Assembly (NCBI RefSeq): GCF_943193155.1
Contig: NZ_CALPDB010000003.1
Span: forward strand, 244,667 to 308,666
From: Veillonella intestinalis
GTDB taxonomy: Bacteria; Bacillota; Negativicutes; Veillonellales; Veillonellaceae
DNA: 64,000 nucleotides
Direction: 5' to 3'
The number at the start of each line of letters is the position of its first letter. Position 1 is the first letter of the stretch. Position numbers and translations under genes: made by a program. This document shows positions 27,290-36,269 of this stretch, one piece after another. The notes below the pieces were generated by a model. That model had not been told where the DNA came from. It was given only the letters and a program-made list of their open reading frames with translations, and made no database searches.

Positions 27290-27336
27290 AAGAGGTTATA
27301 AAGTTGCAAGTTTTATGCGACTTTATGGCCTCTTTT
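27290..27336 (+). terminator. Rho-independent terminator after the 25980 gene
   Basis: Stem AAGAGGTTATAAAGT/ACTTTATGGCCTCTT with a 15-base loop and a run of T's. An unrelated small palindrome TTAAGTA-AA-TACTTAA lies just upstream at 27241-27256. Confidence 0.8.
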
Positions 27337-27400
27337 TTGATTGTCTGTGTGGTATGTGAAATTGGTATGGTCTATTGTTGTTTGTGGCTTGAAAAAAAGG

Positions 27401-27428
27401 GTGACATATGAAAAAATATATTTATAAT
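27401..27428 (+). promoter_or_regulatory. Putative promoter of the galactose operon
   Basis: GTGACA (27401-27406), a 16-base spacer, TATAAT (27423-27428), 42 bases before the galT ATG. Confidence 0.55.
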
Positions 27429-27470
27429 ATATTTTCTTAAGTAGTTTATTAAGTGCGAGGAGCGGATAAT

Positions 27471-28466
27471 ATGTCAGAATTAAGATGGAATCCATTGCTC
27501 GGCACATGGACGATGGTCGCATCAAACCGTAAATTGCGTCCCAATATGCCAAAAGATTGGTGTCCGTTTTGCCCTGGGGAAGGGAAAAAGGTACCTTCAG
27601 AATTTACTGTATATGCTTATGATAATGATTTTCCTGCGTTGACCCAACATCCTGAAGCGCCGTATTGGGATGGTGGTTTCTACAAAAGTGCTGAAAATTA
27701 TGGCAAATGTGAAGTAATTTTATACTCGCCACGACATAATGTGAAATTTTATGATTTGTCGGTGGCTCATATTGTGGAACTATTGGATTTAATTGCTGAT
27801 CGTTGTACGGCGTTAAGTGCAGATGAACGCATTAAATATGTATATCCTTTTGAAAATAAAGGGGAAGCGGTGGGTGTAACGATGCCGCATCCACATGGCC
27901 AAATTTATGGCTATCCTTTTGTGCCACAGAAGATTGAAACGGAGCTTCGTAATTGTAAAGAGCACTATGAAAAACGGAAACGCTGTTTACTTTGCCAAAT
28001 GAACGAAGAAGAAAAAGATTCAGATAAACGTATTGTTGCAGAAAATGACAGTTTTGTTGCCTATATTCCGTTCTTTACAGATTATCCGTATGGTGTATTT
28101 ATCGTAGCAAAGCGCCATTTGGGAATGCTATCAGATTGTACGGCTAAAGAACGGGAAGATTTAGCACGCATTTTAAAAGTAGTAACACAGGCTTTTGATG
28201 AATTATTCAAAGCGCCATTCCCATATATGATGGTATATCATCAAATGCCAGTGAATAGTCCTGAATATGCTAAGGCTAAAGATTATTACCATTTCCATAT
28301 TGAGTTTTACCCACCATTTAGAGAAGCTAATAAGATTAAATATTATGCATCTTCTGAAATGGGGGCTTGGGCGGCCGCCAATACGAGTGCAGTAGAGGAA
28401 ACAGCCCCTGTACTACGCAAGCTAGTTGATCAAATTTTAGAAAAGGAAGATATGAATAATGAATAA
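27471..28466 (+). CDS. galT: Galactose-1-phosphate uridylyltransferase GalT
   Basis: Leloir pathway: swaps UMP between UDP-glucose and galactose-1-phosphate. 331 residues, class I. Active-site HPH motif in TMPHPHGQIYGYP; zinc-type Cys pairs in CPFCPGEG and CLLCQMNEE; the C-terminal HFHIEFYPP matches the second HxH of the HIT-like fold. ATG 27471 with GAGGAG upstream; six additional in-frame codons from 27453 are not needed. Overlaps galK by eight bases. galE is not in the window. Confidence 0.95.
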   Translation: MSELRWNPLLGTWTMVASNRKLRPNMPKDWCPFCPGEGKKVPSEFTVYAYDNDFPALTQHPEAPYWDGGFYKSAENYGKCEVILYSPRHNVKFYDLSVAHIVELLDLIADRCTALSADERIKYVYPFENKGEAVGVTMPHPHGQIYGYPFVPQKIETELRNCKEHYEKRKRCLLCQMNEEEKDSDKRIVAENDSFVAYIPFFTDYPYGVFIVAKRHLGMLSDCTAKEREDLARILKVVTQAFDELFKAPFPYMMVYHQMPVNSPEYAKAKDYYHFHIEFYPPFREANKIKYYASSEMGAWAAANTSAVEETAPVLRKLVDQILEKEDMNNE

Positions 28467-29613
28467 AGCGGAACTAATAGCTAAATTTATTGAGCAATTC
28501 GGAGATACTGGAAAGCCCATTGATTGCTATTTCGCCCCTGGGCGTGTGAATATTATTGGTGAACATCAAGATTATAATGGTGGTCATGTATTTCCTGCGG
28601 CCTTAACCTGTGGGATTTGGGGAGCTATGCGCCTACGGGACGATTCAAAAGTTCGTCTTTATTCTGAAAATATGGAAACCACAGTGGTGGTCGACATACA
28701 TGATGATTTTGTATATGATCCAGTCCATGATTGGGCTAATTATCCCCTTGGGATTATAGAGTTTCTAAAAAAAGCAGGTCACACATTGTCTGGTATGGAT
28801 TTATTTTACAGTGGCAATTTGCCAGCAGGGGCGGGGTTATCGTCCTCGGCTTGTATTTTAGATTTAACTGGTTATATGCTATGGACCGAGTTAGGATTAA
28901 CGCCTATTGATCGGACTAAACTTGCTGAAATGGCGCAACAAGTAGAGTATAACTTTGTAGGCGTCAAGGTGGGGATTATGGATCAATTTGCTATTAGTCA
29001 TGGCAAAGAAGGTCATGGCGTACTCCTCGATTGTACAGCTATGGAATTTAAGCATGTGCCCCTCAACTGGGGTGATTATCACCTTATTATTATGAATACC
29101 AATAAAAAGCGGGGCTTAGTAGACTCTAAGTTTAATGAGCGTAAAGCAGAATGTGATGCGGCGTGGGCAGAGATTCAAAAACATTACCCGCTTGAAGCGT
29201 TGGCGCTAGGAACTGAAGCTGATTTAGATCTAATTGCTGATGATGTATTACGTCGTCGGGCACGGCATGTCATTACAGAAAATCTGAGAGTGTTAGCCTT
29301 TATGGAGGCTTTAAAAGCTGGTGATACAGCAAAGATTGCTGAAATTATTACGGCATCTCATACATCGTTGCGTTATGATTATGAAGTGAGTGGCTTAGAG
29401 TTAGATACGATGGTAGAGATTGCTCGCAAACAACCAGGTTGTTTAGCTTCTCGCATGACAGGCGCCGGTTTTGGTGGTTGTGCAATTGCCTTGGTGGCTA
29501 CTAAAGATGTGGCGGCATTTAAAGAAAATGTACCTAAATTATATGAAGCGGTTATTGGAACAGAACCTACTTTATACGATGCCGAAATAGGTGATGGCGT
29601 TTACAGTTTATAA
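28459..29613 (+). CDS. galK: Galactokinase GalK
   Basis: GHMP kinase that phosphorylates galactose at C1. 384 residues. Signature GRVNIIGEHQDYNGG near the N-terminus (galactokinases usually have EHTDYNGG; Thr is replaced by Gln here), the ATP loop LPAGAGLSSSACI, catalytic Asp region VGIMDQFAISHGKEGH, and motif 3 TGAGFGGCAIAL. Starts inside galT, translationally coupled. The next gene, a ROK regulator, starts 20 bases on with its own AGGAGGTG site. Confidence 0.95.
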   Translation: MNKAELIAKFIEQFGDTGKPIDCYFAPGRVNIIGEHQDYNGGHVFPAALTCGIWGAMRLRDDSKVRLYSENMETTVVVDIHDDFVYDPVHDWANYPLGIIEFLKKAGHTLSGMDLFYSGNLPAGAGLSSSACILDLTGYMLWTELGLTPIDRTKLAEMAQQVEYNFVGVKVGIMDQFAISHGKEGHGVLLDCTAMEFKHVPLNWGDYHLIIMNTNKKRGLVDSKFNERKAECDAAWAEIQKHYPLEALALGTEADLDLIADDVLRRRARHVITENLRVLAFMEALKAGDTAKIAEIITASHTSLRYDYEVSGLELDTMVEIARKQPGCLASRMTGAGFGGCAIALVATKDVAAFKENVPKLYEAVIGTEPTLYDAEIGDGVYSL

Positions 29614-29633
29614 ATACCTGAGGAGGTGAAGGC

Positions 29634-30818
29634 ATGCAATCTAAGCAGGTATTGAATAATGATGAGATTATATTAAATTATATACGCCGTAATGGCTCTG
29701 TTTCAAAGGCTATTATTGCACGTAATACAGGAATTACGCCACCGACAGTGACTAATATTTGTAATACCTTAGCAGAAAAAGGTCTCATCTATGAGGATCG
29801 TCAAGAACGAAGTGCTTTAGGTCGCCCGTCTATGCTCTTAAAATTTAATGAGCAAAAGGAGATGCTCCTCATTATTCATGTGCGTACACACAATGTAGTT
29901 TGTTATGTTGTGCAATCTGGTGGGGTTATACTTCATCAGATGAAACAGTCTATTATTGGTTTAACCGTAGAAGAAATTTTAAATACAATTTATCATTGCG
30001 CTGAAGATATTATTGAAGATATGCGCTGGACGATAGCTGCTATTGGTTTAGTGTTGCGAGGCCCAGTTGATTCTAAGAAAGGTATATCCATTTACTCACC
30101 TAATGGTAAATGGACTAATATTCCTTTTAAATATATTTTAGAAGAACGGTTCCAATTGCCGACTTATGTAGAAAATGATGTTCGCTGCTTATCAACTGGT
30201 GAATATTATTATGGCAGTGGCAAAGGGATTGAAAATCTATTAGTTTTAAAATTTAGTTATGGCTTAGGTGCTTCTTTGATTTATCATGGCTCGCTGTATC
30301 GGGGCTACAATGATTATGCTGGTGAAATTGGCTATTCTGTGATTGATATTGACGAAACTAAGCAGAATTCCTTTACTCGATTAGAAGAGGTAGCCTCTGA
30401 AACGGCTATTCGGGAATATGTATTGACTGAAGTTAAAAAAGGTCGCCTATCTAAAGTAGCGACTAATCAAGAGATTTTAGCTGATGCATTCCGTGTGGAA
30501 CCTATTTATGAAGCCGCTGTTGAAGGCGATGAGATTTGTTTAGAAGCCTTGAATCGGGTGGGGAAATATCTAGGAATTACCTTAGCGAATTTATATAACA
30601 TGATTAATCCGCAACGCATCATTTTGAGTAGTGCCATGGGCAATGCGGTAGGTACTATGGATCCAATTTTACGAACGGTGCTAGAGAAAAATTTACATCG
30701 TGCACAGTCTGTGGATTTGGTGTATTCCGGTAATGGTAGTTATTATACTTTGTTAGGCATGGTAGATATTCTAAGTAGTCGCCGTGCCAGTGATGTATGG
30801 CTCAATGGAGGCCGATAA
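29634..30818 (+). CDS. ROK-family transcriptional regulator of the galactose operon
   Basis: 394 residues with an N-terminal winged helix (SVSKAIIARNTGITPPTVTNICNTLAEKGLI, about residues 16-47) and a C-terminal ROK sugar-kinase-like domain. Asp/Gly motifs of the domain are visible (LVLRGPVDSKKG, YVENDVRCLSTGEYYYG, YAGEIGYSVIDID). The ROK zinc motif CxCGxxGCxE that normally follows GEIGH is missing: the segment reads NSFTRLEEVASETA. Position between galK and mglB suggests an autoregulated galactose-responsive repressor. Inference; a non-metal ROK repressor of XylR/NagC type. Confidence 0.88.
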   Translation: MQSKQVLNNDEIILNYIRRNGSVSKAIIARNTGITPPTVTNICNTLAEKGLIYEDRQERSALGRPSMLLKFNEQKEMLLIIHVRTHNVVCYVVQSGGVILHQMKQSIIGLTVEEILNTIYHCAEDIIEDMRWTIAAIGLVLRGPVDSKKGISIYSPNGKWTNIPFKYILEERFQLPTYVENDVRCLSTGEYYYGSGKGIENLLVLKFSYGLGASLIYHGSLYRGYNDYAGEIGYSVIDIDETKQNSFTRLEEVASETAIREYVLTEVKKGRLSKVATNQEILADAFRVEPIYEAAVEGDEICLEALNRVGKYLGITLANLYNMINPQRIILSSAMGNAVGTMDPILRTVLEKNLHRAQSVDLVYSGNGSYYTLLGMVDILSSRRASDVWLNGGR

Positions 30819-30885
30819 TTGGTAGAACCGCTAATTCATAGCGAAATATAGAGTCTACAGTTTCATCTTAAAGGAGGAATTTCTC

Positions 30886-31926
30886 GTGAAAAAGGCATGG
30901 AAAGCAGCAATGTTAGCAACCTTCGCAGTAGGGGCGTTGGTAGTGAGTGGTTGTGGCAGTGATTCTGGTAGTTCAGGTGGTGGCGATTTACCACAAGTAG
31001 GGGTTGCCATTTATAAATTTGACGATACCTTCATGAGTGGCGTGCGTGCTCGTATTGATGCAGACGCTAAAGGGAAAGCAAAAGTGGATATCGTAGATAG
31101 CCAGAACTCCCAACCTACACAGAATGAAAAAGTTGATTTATTCCTTAATAAGAAATATAAAGCAATTGGTGTTAACATTGTTGACCGTCCAGCAGCAGGT
31201 GGGATTATCGACAAAGCTAAAGCCGCTAATGTACCAGTAGTATTCTTAAATCGTGAGCCTTTAAAAGAAGATATGGCAAAATGGGATAAAGTATACTATG
31301 TAGGGGCTAAAGCTGAACAAAGTGGTGAAATGCAAGGTAAAATCTTAGCAGATTACTTCAAAAAACATCCAGAAGCTTATAAGAGCAAAGACAATGTATT
31401 ACACTATGTATTGATTAAAGGTGAACCAGGTCACCAAGATGCAGAACTTCGTTCTAAATATGTAATTGAATCCCTCAAAAGTGAAGGTATTCAAGTAGAA
31501 GAAATTGCACAAGATACAGCTATGTGGGATCGTGTAAAAGGTCAAGAAAAAATGGCTGCTTTCTTATCTAGCTATGGCGATAAAATTGATGCTGTAATTT
31601 CCAATAATGATGATATGGCTTTAGGCGCTATTGAAGCATTAAAAGCAGCTGGCTACTTTAAAGATGGTAAATACATGCCAGTTGTTGGTGTAGATGCGAC
31701 AGCACCAGCAGTACAAGCATTAAAAGATGGCACTTTATTAGGTACTGTACTTAACAATGCAAAAAAACAAGGGGATGCTGTATTTAACTTAATGTTAGTA
31801 TTATCCAAAGGTGAAACTCCTACAAAAGATAATGTAGGATTTGAATTAGTAGACAAACAATATATTTGGGTTCCTTACGAAATCGTAACAAAGGACAATG
31901 CAGATCAAATCTTAGGTGATAAATAG
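30886..31926 (+). CDS. mglB: Galactose/methyl-galactoside-binding lipoprotein MglB
   Basis: 346 residues, start GTG 30886 with AAAGGAGGA upstream. Lipoprotein signal with Cys23 in VVSGCGSDSG, followed by a Gly/Ser linker. The type-I periplasmic binding fold starts VGVAIYKFDDTFMSG, close to MglB, and shows VNIVDRPAAGGIIDKA, NREPLKEDM, GEPGHQDAELR, SNNDDMALGAIEAL and VVGVDATAPAVQALKDG. With galT-galK upstream and mglA/mglC downstream, D-galactose is the obvious ligand. High-expression codon use. Confidence 0.93.
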   Translation: MKKAWKAAMLATFAVGALVVSGCGSDSGSSGGGDLPQVGVAIYKFDDTFMSGVRARIDADAKGKAKVDIVDSQNSQPTQNEKVDLFLNKKYKAIGVNIVDRPAAGGIIDKAKAANVPVVFLNREPLKEDMAKWDKVYYVGAKAEQSGEMQGKILADYFKKHPEAYKSKDNVLHYVLIKGEPGHQDAELRSKYVIESLKSEGIQVEEIAQDTAMWDRVKGQEKMAAFLSSYGDKIDAVISNNDDMALGAIEALKAAGYFKDGKYMPVVGVDATAPAVQALKDGTLLGTVLNNAKKQGDAVFNLMLVLSKGETPTKDNVGFELVDKQYIWVPYEIVTKDNADQILGDK

Positions 31927-31935
31927 TCAGTAAGA

Positions 31936-31963
31936 GGGGGGAGGCTTGTTGCAGGCCTCCCTC
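31936..31963 (+). promoter_or_regulatory. Intercistronic stem-loop between mglB and mglA
   Basis: GC-rich stem GGGAGGC/GCCTCCC with a nine-base loop, no clear T-run. Such structures behind binding-protein genes usually protect the upstream mRNA or attenuate read-through, so MglB is made in excess over MglA/C. Function is inference. Confidence 0.75.
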
Positions 31964-31992
31964 ATTTACTAATAACTGGTAGGAGGGCAAGC

Positions 31993-33504
31993 ATGAGTGA
32001 GTATATTTTAGAGATGCAACATATAACTAAATCATTTCCCGGCGTAAAGGCACTAAATGATGTATCTCTGCGGCTCCGTCCAGGTTCGGTACATGCGCTT
32101 ATGGGCGAAAATGGTGCTGGGAAATCGACCTTGATGAAATGCTTATTCGGTATATATAAACAGGATGAGGGACAAATTATACTAGATGGTGAACCAGTTG
32201 ACATTTCTGATTCACGCACTGCGTTGGAGCTAGGTATATCCATGATTCATCAGGAATTATATCCGGTGCTACAACGAAATGTAATGGAAAATTTATGGCT
32301 TGGACGGTTTCCAACCAAGCAATTTGGTCCGCTTAAATTAGTGGATCATAAGAAAATGAAAGAGGATACCTTAGCTCTGTTTAAAGAGATAGATGTGGCG
32401 ATTGATCCTGAGGAGTTAGCGGGACATTTATCTGTTTCTAAATTGCAGAGTATTGAAATTGCCAAAGCCGTATCACACAATGCACGGATTATTGTAATGG
32501 ATGAGCCAACCTCGTCGCTTACAAGTGATGAAGTAGAGCACTTATTTAAAATTATTGCCAACTTGAAAGCTAAAGGCGTGGCTATCATCTATATTTCTCA
32601 TAAAATGGAAGAAATCCTACGCATATCTGATGAAGTAACGATTATGCGTGATGGTAACTATATAGGAACTTGGCCATCTGAAGAATTAACGACTGATTTA
32701 ATTATTAAGCGGATGGTAGGCCGTGAAATGACGCAGCTTTTCCCAGAGAAAACGAATGAACCAGGAGAAGAAGTATTGCGTGTTGAAGGGATGACCTCAG
32801 TGCGAGATCACTCCTTTAAAGATGTGAATTTCTCGTTGCGTAGAGGTGAAGTGCTGGGCATTGGTGGTCTTGTAGGGGCACAACGAACGGAAGTTATAGA
32901 AGCGCTCTTTGGATTACGCCATTTAGCATCAGGCAAGATCTTTATTCATGGCAAAGAAGTTAAGATTAAGAGCCCTCGTGATGCTAAGAAACATCACATT
33001 GCCCTATTAACAGAAGAACGACGGGCTACTGGCATTTTCCCAATGCTTAATATTGTAGATAATAATACGATGGCTTGCATGCCAAAATATCGCAATAAGG
33101 TGGGCCTATTAAATGACAAATTGCGTGAAATTGACACCCAAGAGGGGGTTAATTCACTGCGTATTAAAACTCCAGATACACAGACTCGGATTCAATCCTT
33201 ATCTGGTGGGAATCAACAGAAAGTATTAATTTCAAGATGGTTAAATACAAATCCAGAAATTTTGCTGCTTGATGAACCAACTCGAGGGATTGATGTAGGG
33301 GCTAAATATGAAATTTATACGATTATTAATCGTTTAGCTTCACAAGGTAAAAGTGTAATCATGATATCTTCGGAAATGTCTGAATTACTAGGTATGAGTG
33401 ACCGCATTATGGTCATGAGTAATGGTATTATGGAAGGCATTATTGATGCGAAGGATGCAACTGAAGAAAAAATCATGGAACTTGCTACGGCAGGTTTAGT
33501 ATAG
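31993..33504 (+). CDS. mglA: Galactose ABC transporter ATP-binding protein MglA
   Basis: 503 residues with two tandem nucleotide-binding domains, as in MglA/RbsA. First domain: Walker A GENGAGKST, a degenerate signature LSVSKLQSIEIAKA, Walker B IIVMDEPTSSL. Second domain: degenerate Walker A GGLVGAQRTEV, signature LSGGNQQKV, Walker B ILLLDEPTRGID. Energises uptake with MglC at the inner membrane. GTAGGAGGG-type site upstream; 12 bases before mglC. Confidence 0.95.
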   Translation: MSEYILEMQHITKSFPGVKALNDVSLRLRPGSVHALMGENGAGKSTLMKCLFGIYKQDEGQIILDGEPVDISDSRTALELGISMIHQELYPVLQRNVMENLWLGRFPTKQFGPLKLVDHKKMKEDTLALFKEIDVAIDPEELAGHLSVSKLQSIEIAKAVSHNARIIVMDEPTSSLTSDEVEHLFKIIANLKAKGVAIIYISHKMEEILRISDEVTIMRDGNYIGTWPSEELTTDLIIKRMVGREMTQLFPEKTNEPGEEVLRVEGMTSVRDHSFKDVNFSLRRGEVLGIGGLVGAQRTEVIEALFGLRHLASGKIFIHGKEVKIKSPRDAKKHHIALLTEERRATGIFPMLNIVDNNTMACMPKYRNKVGLLNDKLREIDTQEGVNSLRIKTPDTQTRIQSLSGGNQQKVLISRWLNTNPEILLLDEPTRGIDVGAKYEIYTIINRLASQGKSVIMISSEMSELLGMSDRIMVMSNGIMEGIIDAKDATEEKIMELATAGLV

Positions 33505-33516
33505 GAGGATAAAACT

Positions 33517-34524
33517 ATGAGTGGATCACGCATTAGCAAGTTTATGACGCAAAATGCTATTTATATTGTATTGATTGTTTTAGTAGCGGCTATTTCAATT
33601 TATAGTCCTAACTTTTTGTCGATGACAAGTTTTCGTGATATTTTAATTCAATCATCACCACGTGTTATTATTGCCTTAGGTTCGGCTATGATTTTGATCA
33701 CGGCTGGCTGTGATTTGTCCGCTGGTCGTGTGGTTGGTTTAACCGCGGTTGTTTCAGCATCCTTGTCGCAGATGCCTAATTATCCGCATCCGTTTTTTGC
33801 ACAGGTGCCAGAGTTGCCAACCTTTTTACCTATTATTATTGCTATCGCAGTGGGCGCTACGGTAGGTCTCATTTCAGGGTTAATCGTAGCCTATTTAAAA
33901 ATAGTACCATTTATTGCTACGTTGGGTACGATGGTTATGACCTATGGGGTATGTTCTTTGTACTTTGATATGGAACCAAATAATTCGCAACCTATCGGTG
34001 GTTTGCGGTCAGAGTTTACTATATTTGGCTCTGGATCACTGGATTTAGGCTTTATTACGATTCCTTATATTGTTATGATTGCAGCGGTTATTGCTTTTGT
34101 TATGTGGATTGTATATAACAAAACAGTACTTGGTAAAAACATGTTTGCCATTGGTGGAAATCCGCAAGCCGCTGTTGTATCTGGCATTAATGTGGCAGCC
34201 ACTTTAATTGCTATTTATGTTATTGCGGGCGCTTTGTATGGTGTTGGTGGTATTCTTGAAGCCGCTCGTACTGGTGGGGCTACCAATAACTATGGTAATA
34301 TGTATGAATTAGATGCTATCGCAGCTGCCGTAGTAGGTGGCGTATCTGTTACCGGTGGTATTGGTACTGTGCCGGGAATTATTGCAGGGGTACTTATCTT
34401 TACTGTTATAAATTATGGCTTAACATTCGTAGGTATGGGACCATATTGGCAGCTCATCATTAAAGGCTTAATTATAGTTGTGGCAGTAGCTGTTGACGTA
34501 CGTAAATACTTAGCTCGTAAATAA
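33517..34524 (+). CDS. mglC: Galactose ABC transporter permease MglC
   Basis: 335 residues, about nine membrane segments, typical of the RbsC/MglC family. Hallmarks are ILITAGCDLSAGRVVGLTA, LGKNMFAIGGNPQAAVVSGIN (the EAA-like cytoplasmic loop) and ELDAIAAAVVGGVSVTGGIGTVPG. Final gene of the galT-galK-rok-mglBAC unit, followed by a terminator at 34567. Confidence 0.95.
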   Translation: MSGSRISKFMTQNAIYIVLIVLVAAISIYSPNFLSMTSFRDILIQSSPRVIIALGSAMILITAGCDLSAGRVVGLTAVVSASLSQMPNYPHPFFAQVPELPTFLPIIIAIAVGATVGLISGLIVAYLKIVPFIATLGTMVMTYGVCSLYFDMEPNNSQPIGGLRSEFTIFGSGSLDLGFITIPYIVMIAAVIAFVMWIVYNKTVLGKNMFAIGGNPQAAVVSGINVAATLIAIYVIAGALYGVGGILEAARTGGATNNYGNMYELDAIAAAVVGGVSVTGGIGTVPGIIAGVLIFTVINYGLTFVGMGPYWQLIIKGLIIVVAVAVDVRKYLARK

Positions 34525-34566
34525 GATTTGATAAGCTGATTGAATAAGTTTATTTTGCAAAATGTT

Positions 34567-34618
34567 TAAAAAAGAGAAATTGATGAATATTTTTACGATT
34601 CATTAGTTTCTCTTTTTT
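34567..34618 (+). terminator. Terminator of the galactose operon
   Basis: Stem AAAAAAGAGAAA/TTTCTCTTTTTT with an inner imperfect stem (TGATGAAT/ATTCATTA) and T-rich tail. Confidence 0.82.
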
Positions 34619-34897
34619 ATGTTTTATATTAAAAATATGGTATTTTAGTAGGTGAATTGTCTATCTATTACAGTATTTGTTGTATGCGAAAGAATATATA
34701 TGTAATTAATGAAAGTTTATTATAAATGTTGCGTTATATATAACTAATGATATATAATGATATTAGTGTATAGTATGATAGAGATATTTGAATGTATATA
34801 TAGATATGCGTATTGTAACGGGAAATAGTATGTATATTTATGTATGTGTTGTGGTGGCAAGTTTGAAAAGTATTAAATAGGAGTGAAATAAAAGACT
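34619..34897 (+). other. AT-rich gap before the first phosphatase paralogue
   Basis: No gene seen. A possible promoter is TTGCGT (34729), an 18-base spacer and TATAAT (34753-34758), which would leave a leader of about 130 bases. Confidence 0.45.
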
Positions 34898-36208
34898 ATG
34901 AAGCGTGCGGGATTAACCGTGAGCGCCATTTTTGTGTGCCTCATAATGGCTTTTGTGTGGTGGAGCTATAGTGGAGCAGATGAAAAGGACGCAGGCATTT
35001 GGCAACGAATTGTGGCGGGATACCACAAATATATGCCAATTCCTGATAGCAAGCCATTACATATACGTCAGCTAGTGACTCCTGATATGAGTACACGGCG
35101 TATTATTTTATGGGAAACGAAAGCCCAACAAGCCAATTCAGTGGTTAAGTATAAATTAAAAGGGCAAAGTGATGATACCATTCAAACGGTGTATGCTGTA
35201 TCAGAATTATTTGAAGACGATAAGGAACGGCGATATATTTATCGGGTAGATTTGCGGGATTTACAGCCCAATAAAGAATATGAGTATCAAGTGGGGCGTG
35301 AAGGTCATATTGATGATGAGTGGCATTCGTTGAGTACGAAGCAGAATGCTAATTTTTCGGCCCTTATTTTTCCAGACTCACAGTCTAATGATTATACGAA
35401 GTGGTCGAATTTAGTAAACACGGCCTATACAAAGAATCCTAATATTCAATTTTTTGCTAATCTAGGTGATTTAGTAGAAAATGGTGAATCAGCGACACAA
35501 TGGAATCAGTGGTTTACAGCAGTGGAGCCACTGATTTCAGAAGTGCCTTTCGCAGGTGTTATTGGGTCACATGAATTTTATACGATGGATTTAAAATTAC
35601 GTGCGCCTATAGCTTATGCGCATTTTTTTCCTTTTATACAGGCAAATTCATCGTTACGACGTGAGCCATATTACTCCTTTGACTATGGGGATGTTCATTT
35701 TGTTGTATTAGATACAGAGTTAGAAGCCGTGCCTGAAGCGGTGCGGGAACATATGAAAGATGTACAAGTGGCGTGGTTAAAAGCGGATTTAGAGGCATCT
35801 AAAGCAACTTGGAAGGTTGTTCTAATGCATCGTGATGTATTGCAATATGGACGGGTTCAAAATCCGAGTAGTGAATCTGGCATTTCCGTTATTGGCCGGA
35901 TGTTTATGCCTGTATTTGAAGCCTATAATGTAGATTTAGTATTATCGGGCCATTATCATATGTATCGGCGTCATGGTCATATTGTTAATTATAGTCGAAG
36001 CACTACAGGGCCTTATTACATTGTTAGTGGTGTGGCGGGCGATGTTTTTTATAATGAACATTGGAAACCTCATCCACTCGATGAATTTGCGCCGCCATCA
36101 GACGATAGAACAAACTATTTAGTGTTAAGTAAAGAGAACAATGACTTGATAGTAAAAGCCTTTTGGGATGATGGCGTACAATTTGATGAATTACGGTTAA
36201 CTAAATAA
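34898..36208 (+). CDS. Membrane-anchored purple-acid-phosphatase-like metallophosphoesterase, paralogue 1
   Basis: 436 residues: an uncleaved N-terminal anchor (residues 5-24), an FN3-like N-terminal domain of the purple acid phosphatase type (about 50-150) and a calcineurin-like domain (about 155-420). Metal motifs are D160 in FPDSQ, GDLVENG (190-196), then GSHEF (223-227) where the family has GNH[ED], LMHRD, and GHYHMYRR. The metal-bridging Asn is replaced by S224, so activity may be altered. About 60% of positions look identical to paralogue 2 at 39856. Faces outward; substrate unknown. Ends before a bidirectional terminator. Confidence 0.88.
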   Translation: MKRAGLTVSAIFVCLIMAFVWWSYSGADEKDAGIWQRIVAGYHKYMPIPDSKPLHIRQLVTPDMSTRRIILWETKAQQANSVVKYKLKGQSDDTIQTVYAVSELFEDDKERRYIYRVDLRDLQPNKEYEYQVGREGHIDDEWHSLSTKQNANFSALIFPDSQSNDYTKWSNLVNTAYTKNPNIQFFANLGDLVENGESATQWNQWFTAVEPLISEVPFAGVIGSHEFYTMDLKLRAPIAYAHFFPFIQANSSLRREPYYSFDYGDVHFVVLDTELEAVPEAVREHMKDVQVAWLKADLEASKATWKVVLMHRDVLQYGRVQNPSSESGISVIGRMFMPVFEAYNVDLVLSGHYHMYRRHGHIVNYSRSTTGPYYIVSGVAGDVFYNEHWKPHPLDEFAPPSDDRTNYLVLSKENNDLIVKAFWDDGVQFDELRLTK

Positions 36209-36226
36209 AGTGATGCTAATGCAATT

Positions 36227-36269
36227 AAAAAGGACTGATACCTTAATGAGAGGGTATCAGTCCTTTTAT
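36227..36269. terminator. Bidirectional terminator between the phosphatase and the LysR gene
   Basis: Stem AAAAGGACTGATACC/GGTATCAGTCCTTTT with a loop of about 11 bases; A's before, T's after. It serves both convergent genes. Confidence 0.9.

Noticed and set aside
34619..34897. Small RNA or leader peptide in the AT-rich gap before the first phosphatase
   Set aside because: No stable stem-loop with a T-run and no ribosome site with a plausible short frame.
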